The notes under the pieces were generated by a model. It was given only the letters and a program-made list of their open reading frames with translations. It ran no database searches and was not told the DNA's origin. A stretch of DNA of 64,000 nucleotides from Malurus cyaneus samueli (taxonomy: Eukaryota; Chordata; Aves; Passeriformes; Maluridae), in contig CM019237.1 of NCBI GenBank assembly GCA_009741485.1, positions 49,352,050 through 49,416,049 on the forward strand, in the 5' to 3' direction. A program made the position numbers and the translations under genes. Positions 23,901 through 38,900 of this stretch are shown one piece after another (within the stretch, counting starts at the first letter, position 1; every line of letters starts with the position of its first letter).

Positions 23901-26900
23901 CAGGGTCTCTGCTTCGAGGAGCTGTAAAATACTAGAGAAAGACATAGAAAATGTGTTCTCTGTGTCTGTTACAGAAGTCAGTGCTTTCCTCATGTTTATC
24001 CACCTGTGTGAATACACAGATCTCTGATTTGAGCCTGAAGAATAGAACTGTGTGTCAGCAATTCTGCCAGTTTTTCTAGTGATACTAAAGACCTTTTAAA
24101 TCAATTTAGAAGGAATTAGACTGAATTATGCTTGAATTTGTTGTATCAGTGAGGGATGTCACTACACCCACGCACTGTTTGTCTCCTTGGCAGCTCTGCT
24201 GGTTCACTGAACTGTTTCTTAACTTGCTCCAAGTAAAATCAGTTTTGGAATAACTCAGATCCTTTTTCTTTTTTTTTGTTTTTTTTTGTTTGTCAGTTTT
24301 TAATTGTTCTCATTTCAGCCTGATTAGATCTCCTAAAGGTCAGCCTATCCCAGGATATGAGCTTGGGTAAGGACTTAGTGATCTGAGGGCAGTGAAGGGT
24401 TAACTTATGGTTGCCAGCAGGCAGAACTCTCCTGTTGGTGTGTCCATTGATTCTTGTTAAAACCTGGACTTTATCAGATTGGGGCCTCAGTTCTAATAAA
24501 TGGGATGGATTTATATTGATAATTAAGACAGTAAGATCTTTGAGCTTCAGAATAACATGCAATGGAAACAAAATGAAAATGTGTTTTTTCCATATTTTAG
24601 AGAAAGAAATTGCTGTGGTTTTAATAACACAGAGTTAGTTTGATTTTTCCTTTAAGAAAGTGGAGTATGATGTAGAACTTCATAGATTATATATGGACTG
24701 TTTTTAGAGTGGTGGTGAAACAAAAGGGGAAGCACCTGCTCTGTGAGTGGATATTAGCTCTTACAGGGAGTAAATAAAGGCAGAAGGGTGCTTAAAACCT
24801 AATGAGAACTGTAGTTGCTTTTCTTTTCTCTTGATATATTTATGCTCCTGTTCTATAATCTATTCAAACGTACTGTTGTCATGATGGTCCTATGACTCCT
24901 CACTGTGTTTTCAGTGTGGAAATTGAGAACTGATGAGAATCTGATGAGAAAATAACACACCTTGTTTCTGTGTACACTTCTGATGTTCAGCTATTGAGGT
25001 CCTGGAGCTCTGAGTGATGAGAATAAAGTTGATATCCTGGGCAAATCAATAGTGGTGAAACCCAGCTTTGAAGGCCTTAGGTGGTAGTTCTTGACCCCCA
25101 CCCCACCCAAAAAAAAAAAAAAAAAAAAAAAAAAGACTCTTCTGTAGGTTTTGGAGATCGTAGAATACCCTGAGTTGAAAGGAACACAAAAAGATCAAGT
25201 CCCAGCCTTGCACAGGACACCCCAACAATCCCACCATGCTGTCCAAATGCTCCTGGAACTCTGGCAGATTTGGGGTTGTGATGATTTACCCAGGGAGCCT
25301 GTTCAGTGCCCCACCACCCACGGAGGGAAGAACCTTTTCTTAAAGTTCACCACCCTGCCCTTCAGACAGAGACTGGGCTGCTGAGTCACTGCCATTGCAA
25401 CGGTTTCTACAATAGCTCATCCTGCAGAGAAGTGCTCATGTCCTGTCCAGACTGACAAACAACATTGATTATATTCTATGGGCTTGCTTGTTTATTGGAT
25501 GGAAGCAAAACCAAGCCAAATCTTGAGAGCCTGTTCTCACATTTAAGCATAACTGAAATATAAAAAAAGAAATGTTTCGGAAGCTTTCTAGGGTTTTTGT
25601 TTGACCTTTTGTCTGTTTTTTTTTCCCTAGACCTGGGTGAAGGGTTTATCCTCTGCTTTTTCTTGCCAGATAAGGTCTGATCCTTTACGGCCATTCTGTG
25701 AAATTTTCTAAGATTTCCCAACTGAACAGACTCTGCTTTCTGACCTCAGCATGCACTTCTAACTGGTTGCCACCCTTTGCTCATATCAGAAACAGGAAAT
25801 TGAGTTCTTTCTAGATGCTCAGGTACCTATTTGACCACCTTCATCCCATGGCTGTGAGCACTGTCACAAGCCTTTTACAGCTGGATGTTGAAACCACAGG
25901 CGAGAAGAGATCACTTACATAGCATGACAGAGGAAATCTGAGACAGCACAGGCAATTTGCTCCTGGAATATCCTCAGGATGTGCACATGGGAGCAAGTTG
26001 CTGAATCTCCTTAGCCCTGCAGCATGTGAGTGGTCACAGGGTGCGTTCTTGCCCTGCAGAAATGGTGAGGGAATTCCTCCCCAGTGACAGAGGCTGCAGC
26101 TCAAAGCTCCTGGAGGTTATCCATGAGTCTGCAACCTCATTGTGCCTAATACTCTTGTCACAGAATCATTAAGGCTGGAAGAAAGCTCCAAGATCAAGTC
26201 CAGCCTTGACCAAGCACCACCTTGTCAACTCAGCCATGGCACCAAGTGCCACATCCCGTCATTTCTGGTGTTGCTGTGATGGGTGCTTGGATGTCCAGGT
26301 CATCTTTGAAGTCTGTTTGTGCTAAAGGGATCATTCAAATCCAACACAGGGATATCACTCCATCATTTTTTTTATGATGGAACACACTTAACATAATGGA
26401 AGGAAAAAAAAATCCCAGCCCAAATGAATCCAGCATCCCATTATGCATTTCTTGGTACTGGCAGGAAGCATGTTTCTGGATATCTGGCTCCAAATTACAC
26501 AGATATTTATGATCAAACAATACAATGGAAAATTTTGGATAAAGGCTTTGTATTCTGAGCCTGCTTCAGCTGTCAGCAACACCTTCCAGCCTTAAGTGCC
26601 TGAAATACAGCATACATTATGAATATTATTCAGGAGAGTGAATAAAGGTTAAGCACATAGAAGCAGGCAGTATCTGCAAGGAAAAAGTCTAACATTTCAG
26701 GTAATTATTTGATTTCAGAAGTAGAATAGATGCATGTGACCGAATATGTGACTTCTCTGTGTGTGGCACCTGGCACCAGGAACTTTTAAAGCAAATTCTA
26801 AACCCACAGTAATAGTAGCGCAGTTAGTAAATATTTAATTGTTTTGCCTAAGAAAGTAAACAAAAATTTAGTCTGTTCTGAAAAGCAAATTTCTTGACAT

Positions 26901-29900
26901 TTTAAAAGATATCAGTAATTTGATTTTTGGCAAGTTGAAAGTGTTTGTTTAGGCTGAGTCAGTAATCTTATTTTCTTGTATTTTAAACTGGAAATGAAAG
27001 GAGTAGATTCCCAAGGGCATTAAAAATGGTACAGGTGAAGATGGCTTGTGTTGTAGCTGTCTTGGTTTTAAGGCATTCATCTGAGAGACCAGAAACCTGC
27101 ATTCCTAACCCCCTGTGTTTTATTCAGGGTCTGGAATTGAAGTTAGACATTCTTCTTGTGAGGAGTGTGGCTTCATCTGTAGGCTGTGGAGTTTTGGAGA
27201 TGGTTCTTTCCCTCCCCTGCATTCAATATTATGGATTTTATATTCATTAAACTGGAGAGGGCAGGAATGATTTTATAGCCCATGACTTTGTTATTTCAAA
27301 TCATTAATTTGATGCAAACTCTGGATCTATCTTTGAGCAGCCTTACCAATAGTTTGTCTAGGAACCTGTAATAGTAAAAAAACAAACCAAAAAACCCCAA
27401 GCAACAAACAAAAAACCCTACCCTAATAAAAATTGTTTCACAAATAACTAACATGTGAAAGTTGGTTATTTCCCAACTAAGACTCTGTTTACCAATTAGG
27501 ACTCACAGGAGTGTAGTGTCTTGACCAAATTCTTGCATTTATTTTATAGATGAGTTAACACACCCTGGGAGAGTTATCTGATGGGCCTGTGGTCATATGG
27601 AAAATCTGCAGGAGGTCAGGGTTCCTGCTTCCCACTCAGTGCCTGGAGCACAAGGTGCTTATTCCTGATGTTGTGCCTGCCTGACCATCAGTCTCAAAGT
27701 AAACAAACTGGTGCTGATTTCAGATTTTCAGAAGGAGCTCACAATTTGGAGGCTCAGTTAATCATAGTGAACGTGGATTTTTCTGTGAAGAGTGAACATC
27801 ACTTATCTGAAAATCTGTCTGAGGGGAGAGAGACGTGAAGGCAGCAAGTGGAGCACTAAAGGCACAGTCCATCCAGCAGGACACCCCTGGAGACCCTGCC
27901 TCTCAGGTGGTGGGGCAGTGGCCTTCTTCTCAAAGACCTCTGCAAGGTCATCGGTGTTATGATGTTTGTGAGATGTTAGGAGCAGGTGGGATTTGTGTTA
28001 TTCCTTAATATCTGCCTCCTGAACTCATCTTGCATCCTAAAAGGAGATTCCACAGCAGCTGGTTGCCTGGGGGTCTCAGCTTTTGAGCAGTTTACATGCT
28101 GGGATCTGGCTGTACTGTAGTCCATAGCAGGCACCAGTTCTTCAAGCACTTGTGTCCAAATGCTTTGTTTTTGTTATGTTTTGTGACAATTTCTATTTTC
28201 AACATGTTTCCTGCAAGTCTTAGGCAACACAAATACTTTAGCCAAAATCCCACCCGGGCTGCATGGATGGTTTGTGGGTGCAGGGCTCTGATGAGCCCTA
28301 TGAGGGAATTGTCTCTCTAGAATCTTGGGTGCTGCCAGAAAGAGTAGAAACTGATCACAGAAGGGATAAAAGGCAAAACAAAACTCTGCCAAGCAGGAGA
28401 CAATTGCAGCCCAGCTGTGTGGTGGGATTGCAGTGCTGGATTATGTTGACAACATCATGTGTACACTTAAACCCCTTATTATTCTTTTGGCTGATTTGTT
28501 GTCTCTTCCACTGCCTTTCCTCCCTTTCTGAGATGTTCAGCAAAAGGAAATGGAGATGTCAGGTGGGAGAGGCAGGAGTATTGGCAGCTGCTCTTTCCTC
28601 TGCTCCCTCCCCACTTTTCTTCTTGAAGCCCCATCGCATAGGTGAAGTTTTTAGGTTGGAAAAGACATCCACGATCGAGTCCAACCTTTCAGCAATCCCA
28701 CTGTTTCAACTAAACCAGAGCACTGAGTGCCACATCCAGTCATTCCTTGAGCATTTACAGGGGTGGTAACTCCACCAACGCTCTCAGCAGCCTCTTCCAA
28801 TGCTTGACAAACCCTTCTCCATGAAGAAATTCTTCCTGGTCTCTAACCTGAACCTCCCCTGGCACAGCTTGAGATTGTTTCCTCTTGCCCTGTCCCTCTT
28901 TCCCTGGGAGCAGACCCCGATCCCCCCTGGCTGTCCCCTCCTGTCAGGGAGTTGTGCAGAGCCAGAAGGTCCCCCCTGAGCCTCCTTTTCTCCAGGCTGA
29001 GCCCCCTCACATGACTGGCTCTCCAGACTCTTCACTTACTTGAAGTGTGAGTTATAGAATAGAGCAAACAAAGAATTAAAATCATATAATACAAATGTTG
29101 CATGAAGCAACTGCACAAGAGGTATAAATTTACAAGTAACATGGAAGAAAAATATTTAATGGAAGGAGAGAAATCAAAAAGCAGCTGACCACTGTTTCAG
29201 GGCCAACAGTTGTCCCAACCTTCACATTTTAGTCTGTGGGTGAATGAGCTCCTGCGGGTAGCTGCCAGCAGGAATCCTGGCATGGATGTGCATGCAGGGC
29301 TGGAGGAACACTGCTTCAGAGCAGAGCCCAACTCCTGTTATACACCTGCTAGGGAAAGGCTGCCTTACTGCAAACAAAAGGGAATATATTTAATTTGGCA
29401 CCTTGCTTTCTCTTAAACTGGATTGTATTGCTGCTTTAATATTTATAATATGTGGTAAGCTCAAGGGTTGTGTTCTTATTGCTGCATTTCCTTTCTTGTG
29501 CCAAGTCCTGGCTGCATAGATGAAAATTCTGTGCCTTTTATCCCTTTTCCCTGGGAATCTTTCTTCTTTGATATCTGCTGTGTATCTAATGCATGCTACC
29601 TTTAAAAACCCATAATTTCTAGTTTGCAAAAAAAGTCAACAGGTCGTAGTACCTCGGCCTTAGCATTCAGTGCAGTTTTCATAATTACCCCTAGTTTAGG
29701 AACAGTTTGAGCAGTCAGTATATTTCTTGTGTTTGTACTAAGCAGGGAGCTCAATGGAATCTTTATTATTGATACATTTTTTAGTAAATATTCTATAGAT
29801 ATGTTTGGAAAGAATATCTTTTGGTTTTCAGATTCAGCCAGGGTTGTATGTTAACATATTCTCCTCATAAGGTCTTGGGAATGCATTAACAGTAGGAATT

Positions 29901-32900
29901 TGTATTCTCACATGCAACACAGCAGGATTTGAAAAAGCAACTGAGAGTCACAAACTTAAATGTTAAGCAGCAGGTACCCAGAGTAGGAAGCAGAGATAGT
30001 CCTGGAATCAGCAAGGCTTGAAAAAGAGGGTGGAGGAAACATTCCCTTTCTGGGTGGATCCCCCTTCTCAGAAGGATGGAGCAAGAGCAGCTGTGTGTTG
30101 TATCTCCCAGGAAGTTGCACTATATAAACTCCTTCAGCTTTGCTTTTATGCAAAATGAATGCAAATCTTGTCAAGCATAGGCCAGGAGCTGCCTGTCCTG
30201 AGACAGAGGGTTGTGTTTCAGGACAGCTTACCAAGGAAGAGGATGGGCCCAAAGCATTATGGTGTGTTAAGCTTCTTTGCACACAAGATTTAGTTTTGGA
30301 TAGGAGAAGAATTAAGGCTAGCTGGGATCAGAGGTGCTAATACTTTTTTTTTTTTATTAAGGAAAGCAACTGAGTTTGTTTTCTTCTCTAATGTTTTGTA
30401 TTTATTGACAACTTTTAAGTGGTAGGAAGATGTGCAGGTGTGCTTTGGCTTCTGCAGATTGTGGTTACTGACCAGCAGCAACTGCTACCACGTTCATACA
30501 GGCGTGAGGAGTGCTGGGATCTGCCTTCTGCAGGCTTTAGTCTGGCCTTGAGCTCAGAGAGGTCCTTGGCAGAAGCGAGTCCATATCACTGGTAGTGGCT
30601 TTCCGAGAGTCTGTTTAGAACAGAAATCCATTTGTTTCAACATTTTTATTTTAAAGACAGCCTTGAGCAATCTCTCACCTTCATGGTAGCCAATAATGCC
30701 CTCTTGTTGCTGAAATCCCTCAAATAGCCATGTTGCTTCTCCTCTTCTTCATTCCCAGGGACCCTTGTGGGGAATAGTTATGATTTTGCCAACTCCTGGG
30801 CTTTGCACGGTGAAAACAAGCGCTGCAAGAGAGTGCAGACTCCGAGCGACACCTGCAACATTTCATCTGATATTGCAGAGAAGGTTGGTGCTGCAAGATG
30901 CCATTCTGGTTTCAGTCCTCCCCTACCTGAAAGACAACTCACTTGCTTTTTGTCAGAACACAAATCAGAGAATATTCTGAGTGGGAAGGGACTCACTAGG
31001 ATCACTGAGTCCAACTCCTGGCACTGCACAACACAGCTCCAAAATCCCACCCTGTGCCTGAGAGTGTTGTCCAAACGCTCCTGGAGCTCTGGCAGCCTTT
31101 GGGCTGTGCCCATTCCCTGGGGAGCCTGTTCAGTGCCCCACCACCCTCTGGGGGAAGAACCTTTTCCTGATGTCCACCCTGACCCAGCTCCAGCCGTTCC
31201 CTGGGTCCTGTCCCTGGTCACAGAGAGCAGAGATCAGTGCCTGCCCCTCCTCTTCCTCTCGTGAGGAAGCTGCAGACTGCAGTGAGGGTAATGCTTCCAC
31301 GAATCCATATTCTGTGCCTGTTGTGGTACTTCCCCAGCAAGTGGTTAGGATGAGAGGTGCAGGAGATACCCATGTTGGATTCCTGTGCTCTCAGCTGTCC
31401 TGGGCACTGACTTTGTTCCTGCACTGGAACAAGCCCCTCCTCCAGCCTGTCAGCTGTTAACCACAGTCTGATGGTGGCTGCCTGTGTCCCCTGCTGAGGT
31501 GCAGAAGGTGGCAGTGACATGTCCACAGCATTGGCTCCTGCTGTCTGTGGGTACTTCCCAGGGTGGGGCTGGATGCAGCTGTGTGCTCGTAGTTCCTGAG
31601 CTGATAACTGTGCCCTTCCTGGAATTCTGGCTGCTGCTGGCAGGAGGATTTCTGCACTGGGCTTCTCAAATGTTGCTCCCTTTGTTTTTGTTTTCTTTTA
31701 AAACAACCCTTTTCGCTTTTTGCTTTAGTAATCAGATTGTACTTTAAAGGTGTGGAGAAATGACCTTGGAGGCTGCATGTTATGACTGATGCTTTATTCA
31801 CATGTGGTGTTGAGAAAGGAACCGTTCACTCACTAGCTTGTGAATGCAATTTTTCTCTCTTCCTGAACCCTACCTGTTCTTTCTAAAACTGTAACATATC
31901 TCTAGATATGTAACCTCCTTCCCCTTCCCCCCAAACATCAAACAAAGAAAGCAACAGCTTGTTTGAGCCTGAAATGTGAATTGCTGCCAAAGAAACTTGG
32001 GACAGTACTCAGCAAAGGTGTGTTTCAGTGATTCCTGTAGAACGGGGTAGTTAATTCCCTTTCTGATTGTGCCAGTAGGGAAGCATGAGTTCTGAAGCCT
32101 CTGTGGGCACTGCCTCCCCAAATGGTATTTGTGAATGTATTGCAGTTCATATGCTTGGAGTCAGCAGAGCAGGGAGACGCCAGGCTGTTTTTGACAGAGG
32201 AGATGTTTTCTGAAGGTGTTCCAAAGTCTCTGTGTCACCAGGCTATTTCCCTTCCCAGGAGGAAGTTCCTTCAGCTATGCATACAGATAGTAGTGCTGAT
32301 GTATTGAAGAAACACAGAACTGTTTATCTTGGCCAACTCTGTGACCCCCTTTGCTGCTTCAACCTTTTTCTTCTTGTCTTTTATTAAGTGCAAACAAGTT
32401 CCTTTTTTCCCTTAGACAGGGTATGGATACAGGCAGGTGGTCACCAGCTCAGGAAAGAAAGTAGCTTTGAATATTTACTAAAGCATGTGGTGTTAACAGA
32501 TTATGACTGTCATGGTAAATTGAGCCTTCATCCCTTGAGGGGTTACAACTGATTCCAGGCAGTTGTAAATCAGAATAATTTCCTGGGTGCCAGGTTTAGA
32601 TTTATATCAGAGTGACTGAAGCCAAAATTTAGTTCATTTTGACTCCCTATTCAAGTCCTGGAGACATATGCTTGCTGAATTGGGCTTAAATAATTTCTCA
32701 AGAGTAGTGGCACTTCTGGAGTATATCTGTTCTCCAGCTACCCCGAGTGCTGCTTTCCCAGTTACCTGGAATAGTCTGACTAAGAGTTGGTTGAGTAGCA
32801 AAGTTCTGACTCTTTGTACTTTCATTAAGCTTTTGGATGGGGATGCTTCAGCTGTGTTGTGAAATTCAGTGAAGGATGTGCCCCACAGCACTTCAGCCTC

Positions 32901-35900
32901 ACTACCTGCAAAACTGTCTGAGGAAATAAGAGAGGTGATCTCAAGATGGAAATCTCCAGCTGACGTTCCTTGCTAGGGCAGAGCTGGTGTGTGTGGGACG
33001 TTTCTGTCATAGTTGGGGCTGATTGAGCACCTGCTTTGGGTGGTGGTGTGTGGTGCCAAGCACCAAAACATGAGGGGTTCCAAGCTGTCTGAGGTGCCTT
33101 CTGAGGGACAGGGCTGTGCCACAGGGCATGGAGCTGCTGGAGCCAGTCCAGAGCAGAGACACCAAGGGGATCAGAGGGATGGAGCAGCTCTGCTGGGAGG
33201 AAAGGCTGAGGGAATTGAGATTGTTTGCCTGGAATAGAGAAGGCTTTGGGGTGACCTCACTGTGGCCTTGCAGTGCCTGAAGGGAGCCCACAGGAAAGAT
33301 GGAGAGAGACTCTTGACAAGGGCTTGGAGTGACAGGACAAGGGAAATGGCTTCACACTGACAGAGAGGAGGTTCAGATTGGATATGAGGAAGAAATTGTT
33401 CCCTGTGAGGGTGGTGAGGCCCTGGCACAGGTTGCCCAGAGAAGCTGTGGCTGCTCCATCCCTGGCAGTGTCCAAGGCCAGGTTGGATGGGGCTGTGAGC
33501 AACGTGGGATAGTGGAAGGTGTCCCTGCCCATGGCAGGGGTTGGAGATATCTGGTATTTAAGGTCCCTTCTGACCCGTCCTATGGTTCTTCAAACCTGGT
33601 TACAGCTTTAGAGAAAGGGTAGTTTCTTGTGATTGGTTGTGGCCCATGGAATTTTATCTGTTCAGTCAGGTTAACGTTTAGAAAATGTCAACATTGAAGC
33701 TGAGGCGGGGCATGGCATGCAGGGTGAAATCCAGTCTGATGGGTTTACTGCAACTAATGTGAGTTTTGTACAGATCATGTTAAAAATTGATGCTTTGTGG
33801 ATAAAATTTTCTTTTCCCACAAACTAAATGAAATTACCTTTTCTCTCATGTGAGCTCATAAGCTCACAGCATTTAACATTGCCTTAATTTATTCCCTGTG
33901 CAAGAATAAGCACAGCACTATTAATAGAAGTCTGGCCGAACAAGTGCCTGCTGAAGAATGTAGGGCTTTTTAATAGTGTGCTTTGTTTGCTTGCCTCAGT
34001 TTCAGGAATGTAAATCTCCTTGGTCTCCCAGCCTCCCTCCCTGCCAGGCAGTCAGCTGTTAGGTGAGGGAAACAAGAGCTCTGCTTCAAGGCATTCTTCC
34101 CACCTCAGTGCCCCTGTGCTGCATAGGTCTGTGGTTTTCTTTACCCTCTCTGTCTGCTTCCCTCCCCAGCCAACAGCATCCTTGGAGAGACAGCTTCTGG
34201 CTTCTTTCATCAGAAATTGGAGTGACAGGATGAGGCAGTGACTTCAAATTGACAGAGAATAGGTTTAAATTGGATATTAGAAGGAGGTTTTTCCCTGTGA
34301 GGCCCTTGCAGAGGTTGTCCAGAGAAATTCTGGCTGACCCGTCCATGGAAGTGTTCCAGACCAGACTGGATGGGGCTCTGAGCAAACTGGGATAGTGGAA
34401 GTTGTCCCTGCCCATGGCAGGGGATTGGAATAAGATGAGCTTTAAGGTCCCTTCCAACCGAAGTCATTCTATGATTCTATGCAGTGGAATCTGAAAGCTC
34501 TGCTGCTCCTTTATCTTCAAATCCTAGAAAACGTTGCAAATAATGGTAAATGTTAAGCCATAGACAAATGCAGTTCATGCAGCAACAGAAGGAAATGCCA
34601 CAGAAATGGGAAGAATGTACAAAATGCCACCTCCAACTCTGTGTCGTGGGCCTGGGGCAGAAAGGTCAGCAAGTTTTGCGATTGCCAAGGGTTGTCAGTG
34701 CCAGGATCCCGCCAACCCATTTAAAGGAGCATTTAAAATAGGACTTGTGCAGAAGTGAAGGGAGAAATTTTATGACCTTTTCCTGCATTTCAGATACTTC
34801 AGTGAGTCCTCTAATTTTAATCTTGGAGCCACCTTTACTCTAAGCACTGTTTCACCTTGAGGCTTCAGTCTTCAGCTTCCAGGGCTGCTGCTCCATGAGG
34901 AGGAATGTTACAGCAGTGGCTGAGACTGCCAATATCTAACGCTCACCACGTACATGCACTGTCCTCTAAATGAAAGAATGAGGACCTCTCCTAGTCCAGC
35001 CTGGCCACTGAGTTTTAAAGAAAGGAAAGAGTGAAAATAAAAATAAATTGCAGAATGGTTAAAGTTGGAAGGGGACCCTTGGAGTTCATCAAGTCCAATT
35101 TCCTCTTCCAACAGGGCCATCCTAGGTTAGGCTCCTCAGGTTCTTGTCCACTCATTTTGAGTATCTTCAAGGGCGATGGTTCCATACTCTCTCTTTGACC
35201 ACCTCATGGTGAATTTTTTGTTTTGTTTCTATTTGGATTTACCCGTATTTCAGTTTATTCATCATGATAGTTGAGAAATGTCTGAAAGATGGGAAAATTT
35301 CAGCTGTAATTTGTTGTATAAAGTCTCTGGAAAATGTGATGAAATTTGAATGGCAGGGAAACAAACCTTTACATAGAGAAAATGAGCTGTTTGTGTCTTT
35401 TCAGCATATATCACTTGGTGTCTAGATAACCAGTCTTTAGCTATGCTGTTATTGAACAATCCCAAGGCCAAAGAACTATAGGGAAAAAAGGGTTAATTTT
35501 TTTGTGTGTAATCTGTATTTTTTAAGTTACCTTCCCATTCTTTTAGTGGAATATACAGTCTGAGTTTTGGTTTTTGAGTTGTATTAACTTTTTGCCAAGG
35601 CTATTACCTTAAGAAACCTTATTAGCTCAGCCTCTAAATGGGATTGTTGCATATACTGGTTTTCTGCTGCATTTGATATGATCTGGATCAAGGCTTTGAT
35701 CCAGGAGTTGCTGTACTGCTCATCCTCTGAATGGCTCTGAGCTCACTTTTGGTTTTATCATCTTCATCTTGAAGCACTGCTTTAATAGCTTTTTTGGCTG
35801 CTTCTGTTGTTGGTGCTTCCACCCTTAGGGCACTTTTTCAGCATTTTTTGTACTTGTGTGTAGATTTCATCATTTATGATGAAACAGTAGTTTCTGTTCC

Positions 35901-38900
35901 ACCCCTTCCACCCCTTTCTAGTATTTTTTTGTTTGTTTGTTTTCTTTTTTTTTTTTTCTTTTCCATCTGATTCAGTGTGGTAACTGCTGTCTGGGCATCA
36001 GAATTATCCGAAGCTGGAGCTAATTTCCATGTCCAGCACTCAGTTGGCACTGCTTTAAGTTGCCTGAGACCTTTCTCAGAAAGCTCAAGACCTCTTTGCG
36101 TGTGTGGTTGTTCCCTGAGTCCTTTGCTAAACTTGGAATACATTCCCAATGGGCTAGCCATGTCTGGTTGGTTTGTTTTCATAAGCAAGAAATTCTGTCT
36201 TGGTTCAGACATGCATTAACTTGAGTTGATCACCTGAACAGAATACCCTTTAGCCAAAATAAAAAAGTATTTTCTACTCAGCAGTTTTCCCATACAGGTA
36301 CCATAGCTGCCATTCAGAGAAGACATCTCAATTTTTTCCTGTGGGGTTGTTTTGCTCCACATTTTTCACCTCCCAAAAATGAGAAAACAAGGTGCTTTTA
36401 ATTTTTTTTTAATACAGCAGCTTGTATGTGCTGTCACCTCATGTACATGTAAAGTTTTTCAGAAGTAATGAATTGTCACTGTGAACTACTCTGAAGAAAT
36501 GCCCCTTCCCCCACAACCACTGAGTATTACGCCTGCAAAATACACCGTGGTTACATCTGCTTACATAAAACACTGACAAATAAGTAGAACAAAGTTATGT
36601 TTCAGCACTTTTGTGCTAGGTTTGGATCAGAAAATCGTTTTTCCACTTACCTAAAGTCAAAGTTGCACTGAGGACCTCCGACTCATTGAACTGTGACATA
36701 ATGTGCACAAAAGAGTCTATTTGGGAGTCTCCCCTGGAGAACTCAATCATACACTAAGTTTTCCTTAGGTTTTGTTTCACATGCAGTTAAGTTTCCTCTT
36801 AGGTTGCTGCTTTCTGAAAGGAGAGGTTGATACCTTCCTCCCACCTCCCTGTGCTATCCTCCCCTCACACTGGCTGTCACCATGCTGATTTAACTCACGA
36901 GAAGAACAGAACAAATTGTTTTTCTTCCCTGGGCTATTGTTCTCCTATTTATCTGAGCTAAATTGACTTGTGCATTGGACAAGCCAGCAGGAGCAACAGA
37001 AACGTGTGGCCAGAAGTGGAAAACAAATTTAATTCTTAGGATTTCAGTCAGACTCAGTCTTTCACTCTGGCGCTTACTCTGGGCACTTGTTATCCAAAAG
37101 ATTGTCTGGTAATTTTTCTTCCTGTGTATCTCAGCTCCCCTCTGTGGCTGTGTGCATTTTCCTGGGAATCCAGGCATCATCTGTTTGTTTTCTGGGATGC
37201 TAAAGGAGATAGAAGGTCTCCATCCTTTTGCTGACTGATTGACTGATGTGTTTCTGCATATAACATTCCTTATATGATACTCTATTCTAGAATAATCAGA
37301 ATATTAATATATCTGTCGTGAATAAATGGATAGAGCTCACTATTAGCTCTTGACTGTTATTAACTGCATGGTGGTGTTAAAAAAGAGCTGTGGTGTTCAA
37401 CAACACTGTGACAGTGTGTTTGGAAAAATTGTGGTTTTCCCTTTCTTTCTGAGACTATAGGAAGTAATTTTGTCCCTTCTCCTTTCTCCGTCCTTTTGCC
37501 CCTCACTTGTCGTACAGGGTGTCCTGGAAATCTGCCAGCTGCTGAGCACATCTCTGACCTTCTCCCGGTGCCACCATCGAGTGGATCCCGAGCCATACAT
37601 CAGCGTCTGTGAAAGGGACATCTGTGCCTGTCCCCAGGGCGTGGACTGTCACTGCCCTGCCTTCCTGGAGTACTCGAGGAGCTGCGCGCACCAAGGAGTG
37701 ATTTTGGAGGGGTGGCCTGAGGAGAGCTCGTGCAGTAAGCTGGCAGATTTGCTGTAGGCTTCTCATCCCCAATAAGATCGTGCCTGTCTTGCAGATTTAT
37801 GTCCTGCAGCTAAAAGCAGCTGGTGCTTTTTTAGGAGGGTGGTTCAGGCCTGGCTGGTTAAAATCTGAAGTGCCCATCACTTCCATTTAAAGAAAGTGCC
37901 TTTGCTCACTCCCCCTTTTAGCTCTTCATCCTCCACCTTTTTCTAGAAGTTTTTGCTGCTAAGGCAATGTTGTTTGAACCATATGTGAAAAAGGTCCCGA
38001 GCTGTTACATGTCCCACCACAGCTTGCACCATCAATGAAGGCTTATTTAATATATGAAGGTATAGACCAGGATGTTTGTGTGCTATTTCACATATGGTTC
38101 AGCTGTGTGGCATTATCCAGCCTGTATTTTTAAGTCAGCATCCTTGTGAAATTTTCTCTAACATTTTTTTCAAAAACACAGTTATTTCACCTGTTATTTG
38201 CTTGAAACAGCATTGAGATGTTGCCTTTTCTAAGTCACTCTCGTCTAGGTTAGAGATCCCGATTGCATCTTGAACTGCTGCCTTTTTTAGTCTACTTTTG
38301 CTGAGTTCAGAGGTCCTGATTGCATCTCTGCTGAGTTTTTGCAACAAGGAAGTGCATAGACTGACTGACAAGGAAGTGCATAGACTGACTGACAAGGAAG
38401 TGCATAGACTGACTGAGATGGATTATGTTTATAGAGGAAAAGTCCTGTTTGCACTTACTGCTGATACCTCCACTGGAGAACCCTGGTTTAATACAGAGCA
38501 TTAAAAAAATCCTCTAATATCATGTTCTCAGTGATTTTTCTCGTGTTCTTTTTTGTTAGGGGAAAAAATATTTTCCTTGGGATGTTTGTGTGAATTGATT
38601 TCATGGGGTAAAGTCATATGTACAGACAATACTTCGTTCCATACCAAAGATATTCTGCTGTTGGCCACTGAAGAAAACTGTGCCTTCAAACTGTGGTTAG
38701 GGCAGCAAGATGCTGCCAGCCACTTGTTCTAGGGATTGTACAGTCTGAGTTCTAGCAGATATATATTACCTTTCCATTGGGACATAAAAGGGATCTATTA
38801 ACACTAATCTCCTTGCTCAGCGTGCGAGCCAGGGAACCCATTTTTGCTGGGGCTCTTTGTGAGTTGATTAAAAGCCACAAGTGAAATGAGCCTTTCTGTG

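Larger units (their letters stand above)
22654..30758 (+). other. VWF: VWF intron 5
   Basis: 8105 bases, the largest complete intron here. It holds three antisense CR1 fragments (listed separately) and an A-run at about 25109-25134. No nested gene is supported. Confidence 0.93.
30884..37517 (+). other. VWF: VWF intron 6
   Basis: 6634 bases with four CR1 fragments in both orientations and a TTTG/T-rich tract at about 35925-35960. No nested gene is supported; ORFs around 31170-33620 fall in CR1 or GC-rich flanks. Confidence 0.93.

Noticed and set aside
25109..25134. Poly-A run as the tail of a processed pseudogene
   Set aside because: The only AATAAA upstream is about 85 bases away, no gene-like sequence precedes it, and a CR1 starts just after.
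28263..28769. 168-codon open frame in intron 5
   Set aside because: Its 3' part reads through an antisense CR1 and the rest has no conserved-looking sequence.
30767..31264. 165-codon frame overlapping exon 6
   Set aside because: It is in a different frame from VWF in exon 6 and continues into intron 6 and a CR1.
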